NCBI RefSeq assembly: GCF_014692875.1
Contig: NZ_CP061171.1
Location: forward strand, 248,001-312,000
Length of the DNA: 64,000 nt
Origin: Pedobacter riviphilus
GTDB lineage: Bacteria; Bacteroidota; Bacteroidia; Sphingobacteriales; Sphingobacteriaceae
Reading direction: 5' to 3'
This document shows, in pieces, positions 56,651 to 64,000 of this stretch (the stretch's first letter is position 1; each line of letters opens with the position of its first letter). The position numbers and the translations under genes are program-made. The notes under the pieces were generated by a model. It worked only from the letters and a program-made list of their open reading frames with translations. It was not told where the DNA came from and did not search any database.

Positions 56651-58582
56651 ATGAAAATATTAATTGGCCTCATTGGCCTCATGATGTGCTGTAAAATAGG
56701 CATAGCACAAACCAACAACTATAAACTGTTTAGCCCCAATAAAAACCTGGAGCTGGTGTGTAGCCCGAAAAAATTAAATTATACGGTTTCATATAAAGGC
56801 AAGCTGGTACTTGCCGATTCGAAACTTGGCCTTGTGCGCGAGGATGAGGATTTCTCAAATGGACTTGTATTAACCAAAGTATCTAAGCCCGCTACAGTGA
56901 CCCAAAATTATACGATGGTAAATGCGAAAAAAAGTTCCATCACTTATAAAGCCATCGAAACAACGTTTGAATTTCGAACCAATAAAGGGAGCCGTATGAA
57001 TCTTATTTTTAGGATGGCTGATGATGGCGTTGCCTTCAGATATGAATTTCCTGAACAAAATAAATCTGTAAAAAAGATTGTGAGCGAATCGACCAGTTTC
57101 CGGTTCTTAGCCGGAACAAGGGCCTGGTTGCAACCTAAAGCCGATGCACAGACAGGTTTTGAGCATACCAATCCCTCTTACGAGGCGCATTACAATATGG
57201 ATATCCCGGTGGGAACGCCTTCGGGCAGCTCAAACGGTTGGGTTTATCCGGCTTTATTTAAATTAGATCAGGTTTGGATGCTCCTCACCGAAGCCGATCT
57301 AGGGAGAGGTTACTGCGGAACATCTCTGGCCCAAAACTCGGTTGATAATGAATATAAGGTTAATTTCCCTCAGCCAGCCGAAGGAATTCCAGGAGCTGCT
57401 TTGCTGCCTGAATCGGCTTTGCCCTGGAAAACGCCCTGGAGAATTATGGCCATTGGCGATTTAAAGACAATTTCTGAATCTACCCTGGGAACTGATCTTG
57501 CCCAGCCAGCAAAAGCAATGGATCAAGCATTTATTCAGCCTGGAAAGGCGGCATGGAGTTGGGTGCTGGAAAAAGACGCTGCAACAATCTATTCTGTACA
57601 GAAAAAATATGTTGATTATGCCGCCAAGATGAATTGGCAGTATAGTTTAATTGATGCTAACTGGGATAAAACCATAGGTTATGATTCTGTTGCCGCGCTC
57701 GCTAAATATGCAAAAGAAAAGCAAGTAGGCCTGCTGCTTTGGTACAATTCTGCCGGAAACTGGAATACGGTAAAATTTACGCCCAGAGATAAACTGTTGA
57801 CCCATCAAAGTAGAATTGAGGAATTTAGCCGTTTAAAAGAAATGGGTATAAAGGGCATAAAAGTCGATTTTTTTGCTGGAGACGGACAGTCGATGATCAA
57901 TTATTACCGGGATATTTTGGAAGACGCTGCTGATTATCAATTATTGGTCAATTTTCATGGTGCCACCCTGCCAAGGGGGTTGCAACGGACTTATCCTAAT
58001 TTAATGACTGCTGAGGCAGTATTTGGATACGAAATGATTTCCTTCGACCAGAACGCGGCTAATAAAGCCCCTTCACATGCGGTGATGAGCGCGATGGTAC
58101 GTAATGCTTTTGATCCGATGGATTTTACGCCAATGGTATTGTATAAAATCCCAGGGATAAAACGGGTAACTACACCGGCTTTTGAACTGGCCACCTCTGT
58201 TATTTTTCTTTCAGGCATACAGCATTTTGCAGAAACACCTTCCGGTATGTCTCATGTTCCTGATTTTGTTAAAACCTTTCTCATGGAACTGCCAAAAAAC
58301 TGGGATGATACCCGGTTTATTGACGGTTACCCGGGGCAATTTGATGTTGTTGCCAGAAAAAGCGGTAAAAAATGGTACATAGCTGGTATTAATGGCGAGA
58401 ACAAACGTAGAGATTTAGCTCTTAATTTATCTTTTTTAGCCAATAAAAAGGCCCGGTTGATTTTTTCAGAAGGCACTGCTGAAGTTAACCTCAAATCGGA
58501 AGAAGTTAAAGTAGGGCCGAATGGCAAATTAGATTTAAGTATGAAAGGGTATGATGGTTTTGTACTGGTTTTTGAAGAGTAA
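56651..58582 (+). CDS. Glycoside hydrolase family 97 (likely retaining alpha-galactosidase)
   Basis: 643 residues with a signal peptide ending GIAQ. Asp406 in GIKGIKVDFFAGD and Glu455 in MTAEAVFGYE match the retaining GH97 nucleophile and acid/base, as in the first GH97 of this window (6793). The segments FHGATLPRGLQRTYPN and FIDGYPGQFDVVARKSGKKW are family hallmarks. In this operon it would remove alpha-D-galactose from xylan side chains after GH95 and the esterase. It is divergent in sequence from the 6793 copy, so not a recent duplicate. Confidence 0.9.
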   Translation: MKILIGLIGLMMCCKIGIAQTNNYKLFSPNKNLELVCSPKKLNYTVSYKGKLVLADSKLGLVREDEDFSNGLVLTKVSKPATVTQNYTMVNAKKSSITYKAIETTFEFRTNKGSRMNLIFRMADDGVAFRYEFPEQNKSVKKIVSESTSFRFLAGTRAWLQPKADAQTGFEHTNPSYEAHYNMDIPVGTPSGSSNGWVYPALFKLDQVWMLLTEADLGRGYCGTSLAQNSVDNEYKVNFPQPAEGIPGAALLPESALPWKTPWRIMAIGDLKTISESTLGTDLAQPAKAMDQAFIQPGKAAWSWVLEKDAATIYSVQKKYVDYAAKMNWQYSLIDANWDKTIGYDSVAALAKYAKEKQVGLLLWYNSAGNWNTVKFTPRDKLLTHQSRIEEFSRLKEMGIKGIKVDFFAGDGQSMINYYRDILEDAADYQLLVNFHGATLPRGLQRTYPNLMTAEAVFGYEMISFDQNAANKAPSHAVMSAMVRNAFDPMDFTPMVLYKIPGIKRVTTPAFELATSVIFLSGIQHFAETPSGMSHVPDFVKTFLMELPKNWDDTRFIDGYPGQFDVVARKSGKKWYIAGINGENKRRDLALNLSFLANKKARLIFSEGTAEVNLKSEEVKVGPNGKLDLSMKGYDGFVLVFEE

Positions 58583-58650
58583 GTGAAGCCTGAAAGCTGT
58601 TGAGCGACATGTAGAGCTATTTTTTACACTCCTCTTTTTTCTTTTTTAAA

Positions 58651-58691
58651 CGTAAAGTACGCAAAGTCTTCCGCACAAAAAACACAAAGTC
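58651..58691. repeat. Interspersed repeat of the CGCAAAG type
   Basis: CGTAAAGTACGCAAAGTC followed by CGCACAAAAAACACAAAGTC shows tandem AAAGT-cored units. Fragments of this kind (GCAAAGTACGCAAAG) occur between genes in many bacterial genomes. It lies between the convergent GH97 and GH67 genes. Only one copy is seen here; the family assignment is from memory. Confidence 0.4.
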
Positions 58692-58739
58692 GGGTAAATT
58701 CAATAGATAAATTGGTTTATGGAAACAGCCTCTTTTTTT

Positions 58740-60794
58740 CTACTGATAATCCCGGCTTTTAGTGAGTTCCTTCAGCGATTGAAGATCATGGACGGGGCGC
58801 TCAATTTCAAATGGAATTTCCCTTTTGCTAAACTGCTGGAAATAGAGTAAGCAGGCATCTTTCCAGATTTGAGCATCTCTGCATTGCGTTCGGAGTTTAG
58901 ATTGCACTTCTGCGAAACGTTCGTTGTCTATTGATCCCTTCATTTTGTCCCAGTCTTTTTGAAAAGATCTGACCGTCTGAACGCCATGGTCATAGCGAAT
59001 GCATAGTTCTGTCCACAAATCATTTCCACTTTTCAGGCGGTAAGACCATGGCACATGGTGAAACCAGAGCAGATATATTTCCGGGCAGCTGGAGAGGCTA
59101 TTGAAGGTTGAACTTAATGGCTCGTGATATTGGTCAACTGCATCGCTTCCGTTACGGGTTCTGTCAAAACCTATCCCCACGGTGTCTGCCTTGTGGTAAT
59201 AAACAGAGGTCCAGTCTGGACGGATTTTATCATTAGAAAACCATGGTGCAGGGCCATAATGATGGCCTTCGGCGAAAATATGGTGAAGTCCCAGTGGCAT
59301 CATATAATCAACGGCCGCCTCCCTGCTTTCCAACATGATATTTTGAGTAGTTTTGACAAAGTTAGCGTCGGTTGTTTTTTCTTTATGATCGAGAAAAGTC
59401 TGTTTTATCCATTCTGCAGCTATCACTTTGCTCTCTAGTTTGTTATTCCACGCCAGACGCCCAAATGCATACCAATTTGCCTGGGCAAAAGTGTGTCCGG
59501 TCCAGTTTACATCATTACCAATGTTAGCCACTCCTGCAATGGCGGTAAAATCAGTTTTGCTTAATGAGCCATCGGTGCAGGCGGCAACGGTACTGCCTTT
59601 TCCAATTTTATAAGTGTCGCTATTTAAACATTCTTCCCATAAGGTAGAGAGGAAAACAAGTTGTTTGGAGGCGCCCAGGTACTCTTGGGTTATTTGAAAT
59701 TCAGGCATCACCGGGGTTTTAGACATTGCTCCAAACAAAGGGCTAAAGGGCTCTCTTGGCTGGAAATCAAGTGGGCCATTTTTTACCTGTAAAATTACAT
59801 TTTTCCTGAAAGCGCCATCAAGTGGTAAAAATTCTTTGTAAGCTTGTTTGGTTCTGTCCTCAGGAGATGGGTTATAAACAAAGGCACGCCACATCACGAT
59901 TCCATCGAAAGGAGCCAAGGCATCGGCTAACATATTTGCGCCATCCACGTGGGTTCTTCCGTAATCTTGCGGTCCGGGTTGTCCTTCACTGTTAGCTTTA
60001 ACCAGAAATCCTCCAAAGTCAGGGATGAGTTTATAAATTTCCACTACTTTATCTTTCCACCATTGTTGAACCTGAGGATCTAAGGGGTCTGCCTTTTTTA
60101 ATTTACCGATAAGAACAGGGGATGAAAAATTAACAGATAAATAGGTTTTTATTCCATAGGGACGCAGACTTTCTGCAATTACCTTCACTTTTTCCAGGTA
60201 AGCCTGGGTAAGGACTTTTGCTGATGCATTTACATTGTTTAAAACCGCACCGTTAATACCGATTGATGCATTTGCCCTGGCGTAAGTTTTCCATTTTTCT
60301 CGGTCCTGATTAGTAATCTCCAATCCATTCGCGGTATTGCCCCAAAATATTGAACTTCCCGCATAACCTCTTTCAATGCTGCCATCCAGGTTATCCCAAT
60401 GGTTGAGGATTCTTCTGGAGTAGGAAGGATTTGAAATAAAGTTGCGCTGTGGGAGGTTAAGGTATTGACGCCTCAACAATTCGTAGGTGCCGTATAATAA
60501 ACCCAGTTCTGTACGGGCATTGATTGCTGATTCTTCCAATTGGAATCCATCGCCTTTGATAGCGGAATTTTTGCTTAGATTAAGTTTTAAGACCATATTC
60601 TCCTTGCCCAACCAGCCTTTTTTGAGTTCATCTGTTGCAAGGTCTATAATAGGGGAGTGGACTGGACAGGAAATACTAACTTTTACTGCAGAATGGTTTC
60701 GGAGCCATAGTGCGTGACCATCTTCGGCTTTTGATATTGTTGCGTGACTTAACATCAGTAATGCAACTGTAACCATCCTTTTAATATATGCCAT
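58740..60794 (-). CDS. GH67 alpha-glucuronidase
   Basis: 684 residues with a signal peptide (MVTVALLMLSHATISKA). Family segments are NYSFPSYSRRILNHWDNLDG-like (seen as NPSYSRRILNHWDNLDGSIE), GINGAVLNNVNA, GFLVKANSEGQPGPQDYGRT, DGIVMWRAFVYNP and GHTFAQANWYAFGRLAWN. The full length fits. GH67 removes 4-O-methyl-glucuronic acid from the non-reducing end of short xylo-oligosaccharides, so it acts after GH10. It is the last gene of the minus-strand GH10-GH43-GH67 set and feeds glucuronate to UxuA. Confidence 0.95.
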   Translation of the reverse strand: MAYIKRMVTVALLMLSHATISKAEDGHALWLRNHSAVKVSISCPVHSPIIDLATDELKKGWLGKENMVLKLNLSKNSAIKGDGFQLEESAINARTELGLLYGTYELLRRQYLNLPQRNFISNPSYSRRILNHWDNLDGSIERGYAGSSIFWGNTANGLEITNQDREKWKTYARANASIGINGAVLNNVNASAKVLTQAYLEKVKVIAESLRPYGIKTYLSVNFSSPVLIGKLKKADPLDPQVQQWWKDKVVEIYKLIPDFGGFLVKANSEGQPGPQDYGRTHVDGANMLADALAPFDGIVMWRAFVYNPSPEDRTKQAYKEFLPLDGAFRKNVILQVKNGPLDFQPREPFSPLFGAMSKTPVMPEFQITQEYLGASKQLVFLSTLWEECLNSDTYKIGKGSTVAACTDGSLSKTDFTAIAGVANIGNDVNWTGHTFAQANWYAFGRLAWNNKLESKVIAAEWIKQTFLDHKEKTTDANFVKTTQNIMLESREAAVDYMMPLGLHHIFAEGHHYGPAPWFSNDKIRPDWTSVYYHKADTVGIGFDRTRNGSDAVDQYHEPLSSTFNSLSSCPEIYLLWFHHVPWSYRLKSGNDLWTELCIRYDHGVQTVRSFQKDWDKMKGSIDNERFAEVQSKLRTQCRDAQIWKDACLLYFQQFSKREIPFEIERPVHDLQSLKELTKSRDYQ

Positions 60795-60895
60795 TTTTCT
60801 TTCTATATAATGCTTTAAAGTATTTTATCCAATATTCCGGGCTTGCTCACTCCGAGCCTTTGCGTTATCGTATACGGCTTAAAATGCCTGGATGT

Positions 60896-62275
60896 TTAAC
60901 GTTGCTGAAAACGCCACCAGTCTATATCAATTGCAGTAGAGGGATCACCGCCGGATATTAAAAGATAAAAATCTTGTTTACCTTGGATAGGTTCGGCTTT
61001 TGCAGCGCGTATTTGTAAGTCGGCTGTCTTATCACCAGTAGAAACTAATTTTGCAATTTGTTTTCCATCTAAACTACCTACGCGTACTTCAAGGCTGGTG
61101 CCAGGTGAGAGACCGCTCACTTTTGCGCTAAAATCTTTTGGACCTTTTTTTCCAAAATCTACACCTTGAATTTTGATCCAGTTGTTATTTTTCATACCCG
61201 AAATCTCCATTCCACCGTCGGCTGTGTTTTTGGTTATAATCCCGTTTTGATCCTGCATGCTTTCCGCTTCGTTTCGTTGATAAGGATTTACCGAGCCAAC
61301 TTGTGTTACACCATTTGCCGTATAACTTATCTGAACAATCGAACCATCTGGCTTGTAAGTTAATTCTTCAATAGCCAGGTTTCTTTTGTAAACAGGAGGG
61401 ATACCCTTTTTTATAGCCACAAGCCTGTTGTGGTAGGCATGGTACCATTTTCCTTTAAATTCAAATATCCCGTGGTGATTATTGTTATTATTGTTTGGTG
61501 GTTGCGCGCCTATAACGCCTTTATAGACAAATCCAGTGGTTGGACTCTTACTCATCATATAATCAATCCTCATTTCTGCCTTAGGGTTAGAGGAATACGA
61601 AAAATAGTAATTGCCGTTTCGCTTATGCATCCATGAGGCTTCAAAAAAGGCAGGGACATGAAAAGAACTTGCCTGACCATTTACGCTGATCATATCTTCA
61701 TTCAGTTTAATTACCCGCATATTATCTTCACCATTGCCCCCAAAATATAAATATGCCTGTCCATCATCATCCAAAAAAGCCATTGGATCGAATAACCACA
61801 TGTTTTTTGCAGGTTGTACGCCTGGGGTTTCATTATCAATTAGTTTTTTACCCAATGGATCTTTAAACGGCCCGATTGGAGAGGAGGATGTAGCTACACC
61901 AATGCCTGATCCACCATTACCAAAATAAAGATAAATTTTGCCATTTCTGGCGATAACCGAAGGTGCCCAGGTTCTATTTGCCCAGGATACATCGCGGGGC
62001 GCCTCAAAAACGACACCGTGATCAGTCCAATTTTTCATATCACTACTGGAAATACAGACAATCGATTTCATTTTATAACCGCTATCCTTATCATCGGTGT
62101 TGTCATCATCGTTTGATGCATAAATGTAAACCCTTCCGTTATAGACCAATGTGGCTGGATCTGCCAGATGCCTGTGAGCAGCAATATGGTCATCGGCTTG
62201 CACGTGTTGACTTAAAATTAAGAATGAGGAAAATAGGATAATGAGTTTAAAAGGTATTTTACTTAGTTTTTTCAT
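60896..62275 (-). CDS. GH43 glycosidase with C-terminal CBM6-like module
   Basis: 459 residues with signal peptide (LFSSFLILSQHVQA). Catalytic Asp39 (HLADPATLV), Asp163 (WLFDPMAFLD) and Glu212 (FFEASWMHK). A CBM6-like domain fills about residues 330-459 (YQRNEAESMQDQNGI; NNNWIKIQGVDFGKKGPK). The overall plan parallels the GH43 at 45891. Downstream of GH10 and upstream of GH67, with gaps of 131 and 101 bases; a processing enzyme for xylan oligomers (arabinofuranosidase or xylosidase). Confidence 0.92.
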   Translation of the reverse strand: MKKLSKIPFKLIILFSSFLILSQHVQADDHIAAHRHLADPATLVYNGRVYIYASNDDDNTDDKDSGYKMKSIVCISSSDMKNWTDHGVVFEAPRDVSWANRTWAPSVIARNGKIYLYFGNGGSGIGVATSSSPIGPFKDPLGKKLIDNETPGVQPAKNMWLFDPMAFLDDDGQAYLYFGGNGEDNMRVIKLNEDMISVNGQASSFHVPAFFEASWMHKRNGNYYFSYSSNPKAEMRIDYMMSKSPTTGFVYKGVIGAQPPNNNNNNHHGIFEFKGKWYHAYHNRLVAIKKGIPPVYKRNLAIEELTYKPDGSIVQISYTANGVTQVGSVNPYQRNEAESMQDQNGIITKNTADGGMEISGMKNNNWIKIQGVDFGKKGPKDFSAKVSGLSPGTSLEVRVGSLDGKQIAKLVSTGDKTADLQIRAAKAEPIQGKQDFYLLISGGDPSTAIDIDWWRFQQR

Positions 62276-62406
62276 TTTGAGTTGGCTTATAAAGTTTCAT
62301 CTATCAACGGAATTTTTGCCTTGCTGCCGAAATTAGTGGCATTTGGGTAATGAACCGGATGATTTTGACAGCTAATTGGTTTAATTGATGGTTTTTTGCG
62401 TATTGG

Positions 62407-63495
62407 TTAAAATTTTGTGACCTCGAAATATGCCTTTTTTGGCTTAAGTTCCTGATCAAACAGTAACGGGTAGTTTTTCCGGCCACGGTTATCCAGCCAG
62501 CTGTATTGGTCTGATAGGTTCCAGAAGGTTACACCGGTAATATGATCCTTATGTTTCCGGAGAACATCGAAAATCATTTTATATTGTTGGAGCTGCTTTT
62601 CTTCCATTTCCGGCGTAAATGTTGCAACTGCTTTTTGCGTATTGCCCTTAATCAATTGCCCGCCCTGATGGCCATCATATACCGATACATCCAGCTCTGT
62701 AATCTGAATTTTAAGTCCCAGGGAAGAAAAAAGGGTAATAGATTTTTCCAGTTCCGAGCGGCTCGGATTATTTACAGACCAGTGTCCCTGAAGCCCGACT
62801 CCATGGATTGGAACACCCTTAGCCAGGAGGCCTTTAAGCATTCTGTAAATTTTTTCTCGCTTTAATGGCTGTTCCGTATTATAATCGTTGTAAAATAGCT
62901 GGGCATTTGGATCTGCCTGGTGCGCGTACCTAAAAGACATTTCTATAAAATCTTCGCCTGCGATTTGGTATAACGGCGATTTCCGGAAATAGGCAGAATC
63001 ATCTGCAATAGCCTCGTTAACAACGTCCCATGCGTATATATCTTTTTTATACCTGCTTACAACAGTGTTAATGTGCTCTTGAATTCTTTTTAGCAAAGTT
63101 TCTTTTGAGGTTACACTTCCATCTTCATTTTTAAATAACCAGCGAGGGGTTTGGTTATGCCATACCAGGCAATGTCCGCGTAGTTTTAACCCATTTGCTC
63201 TTGCAAAGGAAGCTATAGAGTCTGCAACTTTCCAATTGTAGGTATTTTCCATGGGATGAATAGGACCCATTTTCATTGCATTTTCAGATGTGATGCTGTT
63301 AAACTGGCTAAGAATCAAATTTCGCTTATCTCCACTGAGGTCCCATGGTGTAACGGCCACCCCTATGGGAAAATACTTTTGGTAATAGTCTTTCAGTCCT
63401 TTGGCATTATCCCCCTTGTTTTTATATGCACTAAACACCATTCCGGTGATAAGGAGCAGGGTGGCCAGGTAAGGTGTGATATTCGGTTTTCTCAT
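62407..63495 (-). CDS. GH10 endo-1,4-beta-xylanase
   Basis: 362 residues with an N-terminal signal/anchor (YLATLLLITGMVFSA). Acid/base Glu161 in WDVVNEAIAD and nucleophile Glu267 in IQITELDVSV are the GH10 pair, with the barrel motifs GHCLVWHNQTP and HGVGLQGHWS. It cuts the xylan backbone. First gene of the minus-strand xylan operon. The N-terminal region (GLKDYYQKYFPIGVAV) is shared with the divergent gene at 63792. Confidence 0.96.
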   Translation of the reverse strand: MRKPNITPYLATLLLITGMVFSAYKNKGDNAKGLKDYYQKYFPIGVAVTPWDLSGDKRNLILSQFNSITSENAMKMGPIHPMENTYNWKVADSIASFARANGLKLRGHCLVWHNQTPRWLFKNEDGSVTSKETLLKRIQEHINTVVSRYKKDIYAWDVVNEAIADDSAYFRKSPLYQIAGEDFIEMSFRYAHQADPNAQLFYNDYNTEQPLKREKIYRMLKGLLAKGVPIHGVGLQGHWSVNNPSRSELEKSITLFSSLGLKIQITELDVSVYDGHQGGQLIKGNTQKAVATFTPEMEEKQLQQYKMIFDVLRKHKDHITGVTFWNLSDQYSWLDNRGRKNYPLLFDQELKPKKAYFEVTKF

Positions 63496-63791
63496 ATTTG
63501 ATTAGGTAAGGCTATAAGGTTGCAAAATCGTATGTTTTTTATGCTGGCCAAGCTTCTTATCGTCAATTTTAGGAAACAAATGTCATGTAATGAATTTATG
63601 ACATGATGGCCTGGGTACTTATCTGGTTGTTAATTCGGCTAATTTTTGGCTATTTGGCGCTTTTTTGAACATCTGTTGTTATTGTTTTGACAAATATGAC
63701 TGCTGGTCTATATACTTAGGTCTAAATTTACTGGATTTTTTCCTGCAAGGTTAATAGGATGAAATCGACTTTGCTATTCAACCAAATATAA
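63496..63791. other. Divergent control region between two GH10 genes
   Basis: These 296 bases hold no gene. ATGTCAT (63580-63586) and ATGACAT (63598-63604) form an inverted repeat with an 11-base spacer, a candidate regulator site placed where it could govern both xylanases. Confidence 0.5.
63580..63604. promoter_or_regulatory. Inverted repeat between divergent xylanase genes
   Basis: Perfect 7-bp arms ATGTCAT/ATGACAT separated by 11 bases; the next bases on the 3' side extend a second pairing TCATGT/ACATGA. It is suited to a dimeric regulator such as an HTCS or LacI/AraC protein; no partner is encoded in the window. Confidence 0.4.
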
Positions 63792-64000
63792 ATGCGTACA
63801 ACTAAATTTCACATTGCCATATTTACTATTGCTGTTTTCGCAGCCTTTTCCAGTTGCGGCAGTTACAATAGGGCTAAAAAAAGTAACCTCGGACTGAAAG
63901 ATTATTATCAGTCTTATTTCAATATTGGAGTTGCAGTTTCGGCCCAAACCATTAAGGGAGAACAGGGTGCACTGCTTTTAAAGGAATTTAATAGCATAAC
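63792..64000 (+). CDS. GH10 endo-xylanase, 5' part (cut by window edge)
   Basis: ATG 63792 opens MRTTKFHIAIFTIAVFAAFS then SCGSYNRAKK, a lipoprotein signal (Cys22). Residues 34-70 (GLKDYYQSYFNIGVAV...EFNSIT) align with the GH10 protein encoded at 62407 (GLKDYYQKYFPIGVAV...QFNSIT). The rest, including the catalytic residues, is outside the window. The lipid anchor suggests a membrane-attached xylanase, in contrast to its divergent neighbour. Confidence 0.85.
   Translation, partial: MRTTKFHIAIFTIAVFAAFSSCGSYNRAKKSNLGLKDYYQSYFNIGVAVSAQTIKGEQGALLLKEFNSI

Overview
The window reads as the chromosome of a Sphingobacteriaceae-type Bacteroidota, most like Pedobacter. The reasons are the moderate-to-low GC content, the SusC/SusD outer-membrane pairs, the FecR anti-sigma/ECF sigma pairs, SusC proteins with an N-terminal STN signalling domain, many lipoproteins, TAnnTTTG-type promoter elements, and the dense glycoside hydrolase (GH) content. 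The species call is inference. I found no phage, insertion sequence or CRISPR array.

Layout. (1) 1-6.8 kb is a housekeeping/accessory stretch: a Crp/Fnr regulator cut by the left edge, a HAD phosphatase overlapping a chloramphenicol-acetyltransferase-like gene, tRNA-Ala(GGC) with its terminator, an AraC regulator, VOC and YdeI-like proteins, a second Crp/Fnr regulator and a DUF4267-like/cupin fusion. (2) 6.8-19.4 kb is a first polysaccharide utilisation locus (PUL): divergent GH97, FecR, STN-SusC, SusD, a c-heme-motif/VCBS-repeat lipoprotein and a beta-helix/ricin-type lipoprotein. (3) 19.6-20.9 kb holds an HxlR regulator, a truncated NAD(P)-binding gene and an isochorismatase-fold protein lacking the catalytic cysteine. 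(4) 21.2-35.1 kb is a second PUL: ECF sigma, FecR, STN-SusC, SusD and a metzincin-like protease with a discoidin domain. A second ECF sigma factor follows, with a fecR relic behind it, then GH89 alpha-N-acetylglucosaminidase and GH35 beta-galactosidase. (5) 35.6-38.1 kb is a SAM-I riboswitch in front of a cysteine desulfurase and a TlpA-like thioredoxin. (6) 38.5-45.4 kb is a SusC/SusD/DUF4843/PKD-like lipoprotein operon with no carbohydrate enzyme. (7) 45.9 kb to the right edge is a large xylan-degradation cluster: four GH43, CE6, a CE1-type esterase, GH95, a second GH97, GH67, two divergent GH10 xylanases (the second cut by the edge) and mannonate dehydratase.

How it works together. The xylan cluster supplies backbone cleavage (GH10), removal of arabinose/xylose (GH43), acetyl groups (CE6), feruloyl groups (CE1), 4-O-methylglucuronate (GH67), and L-galactose/L-fucose and D-galactose caps (GH95, GH97). 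It also carries the glucuronate catabolic enzyme UxuA. This set fits complex cereal glucuronoarabinoxylan. The neighbouring PULs, with protease, GH89 and GH35, look aimed at glycoprotein or mucin-like glycans.

Points for a second look: two independent one-base frameshifts in the neighbouring uxuA and GH43 genes; an 81%-identical 53-bp leader shared by the intact fecR at 9117 and a relic behind the second ECF sigma gene; and the SAM riboswitch on a cysteine desulfurase/TlpA operon.
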